In this document: piece by piece, positions 59,879 to 64,000 of the stretch | Layout of the letters: every line of letters starts with the position of its first letter | Position numbering within the stretch: the first letter of the stretch is position 1 | NCBI GenBank assembly: GCA_026545765.1 | Contig: CM048840.1 | Span: 17,054,765 to 17,118,764, forward strand | DNA from: Plantago major | Lineage: Eukaryota; Streptophyta; Magnoliopsida; Lamiales; Plantaginaceae | DNA: 64,000 bases | Reading direction: 5' to 3' | The notes under the pieces: generated by a model | What the model was told of the DNA's origin: nothing | The model's database searches: none | What the model saw: the letters and a program-made list of their open reading frames with translations, nothing else | Program-made: the position numbers and the translations under genes

Positions 59879-60762
59879 ATGAGTCTCGTTGACCTTCTCC
59901 AAATCGACCCTATCGAGCTTCAATTTCCATGTGAGTTTAAAGCCTCTTCAATTATATATAGATTTTGTTTTTGTAATTTGATACTGTGTGATCTGATTCG
60001 GTTCTGATTCGCGGCGTATTTGTTTTCAAAGTCGAATTGTGGAAGCAGACCTCCTGTTCCATGCGATTGACGAACAAATCAGAACATTATGTTGCCTTTA
60101 AGGTATAATAATATTAATAAAAATTTGGGTCTTTTTTAATTGTGAATTTATTTTCTGACCTATGGTTATGGAGAAACTCTGGTTTTGGGATTAATACTCT
60201 TTCAGGTCATGACGACAAATCCGAAAAAGTATAATGTGCGGCCGAATAAGGGCGTTGTGTTGCCTGACTCTACATGTGATGTTGTAGGTCTGTTTCTTTG
60301 TTGCTTTCTATTTATAGGTGTAGGTAGTATGTCTTTAAATTTTAGGTGAATTTTGTGTTTTACCGTTTTCGAGTAAGAGATCAATGAATTGGAGTTGTTG
60401 AACGTGGGGCTTGATAAATAAGATATCCTGGATTGCATTTGGATTGTGTTGATTATGAGTTTTTTTGGGTTTTTTCAGTTACGATGCAAGCTCCAAAGGA
60501 GGCTCCGTCGGACATGATTTGCGGGGATAAGTTTCTCCTTAAGAGTGTCGTTGTCAATCCCGGAGTCACTCCAGAGGATATTACTGCAGAAATGGTATCT
60601 TTGTTATGCATACCAAGTATTGACTTATAAATTTTGAAAATTTGGGTGTAAGTGGGAATACGAATAATCTAACATGCTCCATTGGTTTATTAGTTCAACA
60701 AGGAGTCGGGAAATCAAGTTGATGAATGCAAATTGAGAGTGACATATGCGGTGAGTATTTGA
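59879..60762 (+). CDS. VAP27-like gene, copy 2 (MSP domain only)
   Basis: Exons 59,879-59,930, 60,032-60,102, 60,206-60,287, 60,479-60,594 and 60,694-60,750 join cleanly: MSLVDLLQIDPIELQFP, SCSMRLTNKSEHYVAFK, TNPKKYNVRPNKGVVLP, APSDMICGDKFLLKSVVV, ESGNQVDECKLRVTYA. This is a complete MSP domain of the plant VAP27 type, which binds FFAT-like motifs at ER contact sites. After TATGCG comes a GTGAGT donor, but no following exon with the linker, coiled coil or tail anchor is seen. Read-through would add three residues and stop at 60,760-60,762 (about 129 residues). Either a soluble short form or a truncated copy. Confidence 0.6.
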
Positions 60763-61334
60763 ATCTTGAGTTCAGTTGTGACAACGATTTGTCGTAACTG
60801 GTCATTTTTAAGAAAATATTGGTGTTTTACCTAGACGGAGACATTACGTTTTATTAAAAAGTAATTAATTTATTGTATGTCAGCTCTTATATTCACGTCT
60901 AATTATATTCTCTTCTCAAGGGATTTAGTTCTTCTTTCTTTGAGTAAAAAAATAAAATAAAATAAAATAGAACGTCTACCACAAGATTTTACAAATAATA
61001 AGTATACCATATATCTAATTATAGGAGTATCTGGTAAAAATGAATTATGTCGTCTTAGGTTTAAATATAGAGACAAAATGAAGGTATGTCAATCCAGATC
61101 CAATGTTACTTTTCAACGGATTCTATATAAATCGTAAATGAACTGTTTTATTTTAGTCAAGTTTTATATTTGAATATAATGAAATAAGATCGCGATCAGG
61201 TAGTTTTATATTTTTATATCAATTTTCATATGATGTAGTAATAGATTATAGTTAAAACTTAAAAATGAATTATTTCCATGAGAACTAATATATTGTTGCC
61301 AAGATCAAGCATGATTGTATGCCATTAGTAAATA
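60763..61334. other. Spacer after VAP27 copy 2
   Basis: AT-rich. Searched for remaining VAP27 exons; none seen. Confidence 0.4.
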
Positions 61335-61617
61335 TACTCCCTCCGTTCAATGAAAAACTTACCCACTTTCCATCTTTTTTGCATTCTATTAAAAACTTTA
61401 TAGCCGATAATAGAAAAGTTGGAAAAAAATTTACCCTCATCAATTATTTATTCTTCCTCTTTCATACCTTTTCACTACTTTATCCACTCTCTTATGTTTT
61501 ATCATCCACTTACACCGTTATCAATATAATACCCCTCATAATCTATTTATTTATTAGTTTTTCTAAATACTAAAGAACGTAAGGTTTTAGGAAGTTCTTA
61601 ATAGAACGGAGGGAGTA
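61335..61617. mobile_element. Stowaway (Tc1/mariner) MITE
   Basis: A 279-bp element at 61,337-61,615 with ends CTCCCTCCGTTC and GAACGGAGGGAG, flanked by TA on both sides. The open frame inside is incidental. Confidence 0.87.
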
Positions 61618-62414
61618 TATTGGTTTTAGTACATGTAACTGAAATATTGTTTAGCATACAGGTTATATATGAAAAGACTTTTTTGATTTTTTTTTGGGGT
61701 GAAATTGAGGTACTTCACGTATAACTCTTTAAATTAATACGGCTAATTGGCTATAGTCTGCAAATTTTCCAAAATGAGTACAAAATAGATAAACTAAACT
61801 AATAAATAAATAAAATCCACATGGATGTCCATGAGGCATAACAAGGTTACAAATGGAATTATTTCTCCCTAGAAGGTTAAATTGGGATATACTCCAGAAG
61901 GCTATTTTGGCAATAAACTCATTGTTCACCTAAAAACAGTAAATAGTAATTAAGTGGTAAAATGAAAAGCTTCATAAAGACCCTTTGACTAAACATATAA
62001 GCTACCACCTAAATGGCTTTGCATGAACGACATCTCAAAACGCACAAATCATAGAAACATATGTTTAAGAAAAGAAAAACACAGTGACGATTTGGTGTTG
62101 AGTTACATGGTGAGTTAAAGAAAAAGAAAGATTATTAGATGAATAATAATTGAGTTAAATGTTAGTCAAAGATAATGGCGTTTGTGACGGAGTTAAAGTT
62201 CTATAGTGTTTGTAGGGTTGTGAGAGAGAGAGAGAGAGACCGTGCCGAATTAAGCCTTAGCGACCTTTAAAAAGAGTTTTTCACAACTTCTAAAACACAC
62301 ACTTCACTTTCTATGTCTGTCATTTTGATTTATCGCTCCATTTCCATTTTCTCCCTCTAACGGAATTATCCAATTCTCCATCGTTGATTAACCTTCCGTG
62401 ATCACCTTTGAAAG
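61618..62414. other. Spacer and leader of VAP27 copy 3
   Basis: Non-coding. A (GA)n run lies at ~62,221-62,240. The CGACATCTCAAAACGCA phrase at ~62,030 is shared with the copy 2 leader. Confidence 0.45.
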
Positions 62415-63356
62415 ATGAGCTGCGGCGACCAACTCCATATCGATCGTATTGTGCTTCAGTTTCCATGTGAGTTTATGCCATTTTTATTTGTGTGTTAAGT
62501 AAATTAGAGATTTTTTTGTTATTTGATACTGCGATATGTTGGTATGATTTTGTGCTGATCCCGCAGTGTGTTTGTTTTGAAAGTCGAATTGGAGGAGCAG
62601 ATCCCATGTTCCATGCGATTGACGAACAAATTGGTGAATCATGTTGCCTTTAAGGTATAATATAATAATGGAAGTTTGGGTCTTTTTGAATTGTGAATGA
62701 TTTCTTCTGAGCTGTGGTTATGGAGAAAGTCTGGTTTCGGGATTAATGCTTTGTTTTCAGGTCATGACGACACATCCGGATAAGTATATAGTGCGGCCAA
62801 ATAAGGCTGTTGTGTTGCCTCACTCTACATGTGATGTTGTAGGTCTGTTTCTTTCTACTTATAGATGTAGGTACTATATGTCTTTAAATTTTAGGCGAAT
62901 TTTGTGTTTTTCAAGTAAGAGATGAATGAGATACAGTTCTTGAAGGTGGTGTTTGATAAAAAAAAAAAAAGATCTTCTGGATTGCATTTGGATTGTGTTC
63001 ATTAAGAACTTTTCTGGTTTTTTCAGTTACGATGGAAGCTCAAGAGGAGACTCCCTCGGACATGGTTTGCCAGGATAAGTTTCTCATTCAGAGTACCGTT
63101 GTCGAACCTGGAGTATCTGGAAAGTATATTACTGCGGAAATGGTAACTTTTGTGATGCATTCCAAGTATTCGCTGATTAATTTTGCAATTTGAGGCATAA
63201 GTGGAAATATGAATGATCTAACATGCTCCATTGGTTAATTAGTTCAGCAAGGAGTGGGGAAATGAAGTTGGTCAACGCAAATTGAGTGTTGCATATGTTT
63301 CACCCCTGCAACCCCCTGCACCAGTTCAGGAGGGGTCAGAGTTGGAGTCGGAGTAA
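62415..63356 (+). CDS. VAP27-like gene, copy 3 (MSP domain, premature stop)
   Basis: Exons 62,415-62,466, 62,584-62,654, 62,761-62,842, 63,027-63,142 and 63,243-63,356 give about 144 residues: MSCGDQLHIDRIVLQFP, PCSMRLTNKLVNHVAFK, LPHSTCDVV, TPSDMVCQDKFLIQSTVV, EPGVSGKYITAEM, WGNEVGQRKLSVAYVSPLQ, PPAPVQEGSELESE. TAA follows at 63,354. The same frame continues beyond it as GTSPRASISDNGTVHQNFEL to a TGA at 63,420, matching the usual VAP27 linker, so the TAA looks like a secondary nonsense change. No coiled coil or transmembrane tail follows. It could still make a soluble MSP protein; promoter intactness is unknown. Confidence 0.62.
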
Positions 63357-64000
63357 GGCACATCTCCAAGGGCTTCTATCTCGGACAATGGGACTGTGCA
63401 TCAGAATTTTGAACTAGTTTGAATGTTTGATAACCCAACGACATGCATTCTTCAACCTGAATTCCTTGCAGCAACACAATCTTTGCCTCCCTACTACCAC
63501 CACATTCACCACAAATCCACATCTAATATGGAATTCCGGACACCACAAAGACTTGATGTCTCCCTTAGGGTTTACCCTTCGATTTGAGATTTTCTCTCCT
63601 CGTTGATTGAGCTCTTAGCGTGAATCCCTTCGTGTTAGATATATGTTTATCCTAAGCTTTTGCTACCTTCTTCTTCTAAGAAGACAGCTAGCATACATGA
63701 TTTGGTTAACTTTCTCTAAAGTTGATTGTGTTGTATCATGGTTGATATATAAAGTTAAAAGTGTACATAATTAGATCCATGAATTTTAATCTTTCCCAAC
63801 TTTGTGTGTTGTTTTTCCTCTTCTTAGTTCTGTGTCGTTATCGGCTAAGACCTGATTAGTTCTATTTGAGCACTAAAATTACTGATTTTTCCTACAATCA
63901 CTTTTTTTCATTTTCACAAAATTCAAAGCTGTACCTTTACGTAAACGAATTGCATGTATCGGCACCTAACTTATAAAGGGAAAATGGACTAAGTTTTAAT
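63357..64000. other. Non-coding end of window
   Basis: After the residual VAP27 linker (to 63,422) no gene is seen. A stretch near 63,540-63,640 (CTTAGGGTTTACCC, CTTCGATTTGAG) is unremarkable. Confidence 0.4.

Noticed and set aside
61319..61573. 84-codon open frame
   Set aside because: Runs through a Stowaway MITE.
1..64000. tRNA or rRNA genes, or a Cassandra-type 5S-bearing LTR
   Set aside because: No cloverleaf with A and B boxes or 5S internal promoter was found on reading; a covariance-model scan would be decisive.

Overview
This is a plant nuclear window, most likely a eudicot and probably an asterid. The genes have spliced GT-AG introns, are far apart and lie in AT-rich DNA full of transposon debris. 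The two large NLR genes resemble the R1/Rx-like late-blight-resistance-homologue group that is abundant in Lamiales and Solanales. I see no tRNA, rRNA or CRISPR array, and every recognisable gene is on the + strand.

Layout. 0-4.6 kb holds transposon remains: a Helitron helicase tail, a solo LTR and a Mutator-type MITE with a perfect 10-bp target duplication. 4.6-5.8 kb is an intronless three-finger C2H2 repressor of the ZAT1/4/9 type. 5.8-9.2 kb is MITE-rich spacer. 9.25-18.07 kb is a 15-exon gene for a ~1545-residue nucleotidyltransferase-domain protein (MEE44-like); its exons join without breaking frame. 18.1-22.5 kb has two tandem copies of 5'-truncated LINE sequence. 22.7-25.5 kb has an NHL/LEA2 fragment and an orphan exon-like piece. 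26-28 kb has two MITEs with clean target duplications. 28.9-38.6 kb carries two paralogous CC-NB-LRR genes separated by CACTA elements in opposite orientation nested in other repeats. 38.7-39.9 kb is a degraded, intron-containing copy of exons 9-12 of the nucleotidyltransferase gene. 40.6-43.0 kb is an odd tract of degenerate GTCTAG repeats. 43.2-46.3 kb has a second copy of the 10-bp-TSD MITE and a ~2-kb solo LTR. 47.9-49.2 kb is an SPX3-like phosphate-sensing gene with two P1BS boxes upstream. 51.8-52.8 kb encodes a plastid-type multipass membrane protein. 53.7-63.4 kb holds three VAP27-like copies, all lacking the membrane anchor, with retroelement pieces, a broken PIF/Harbinger transposase and a Stowaway MITE between them.

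Functionally the genes are independent plant loci: stress transcriptional repression, RNA-tailing-type chemistry, immune receptors, phosphate signalling, a plastid membrane protein and ER contact-site adaptor fragments. Nothing looks like an operon or a single new pathway. The most notable structure is genomic: well-bounded MITE families with readable target duplications, ectopic copies of a host gene, and a decayed VAP27 array in which one copy carries two compensating indels. Exon limits were placed by eye from frame continuity and splice consensus. Family assignments are from remembered protein signatures, not from a search.
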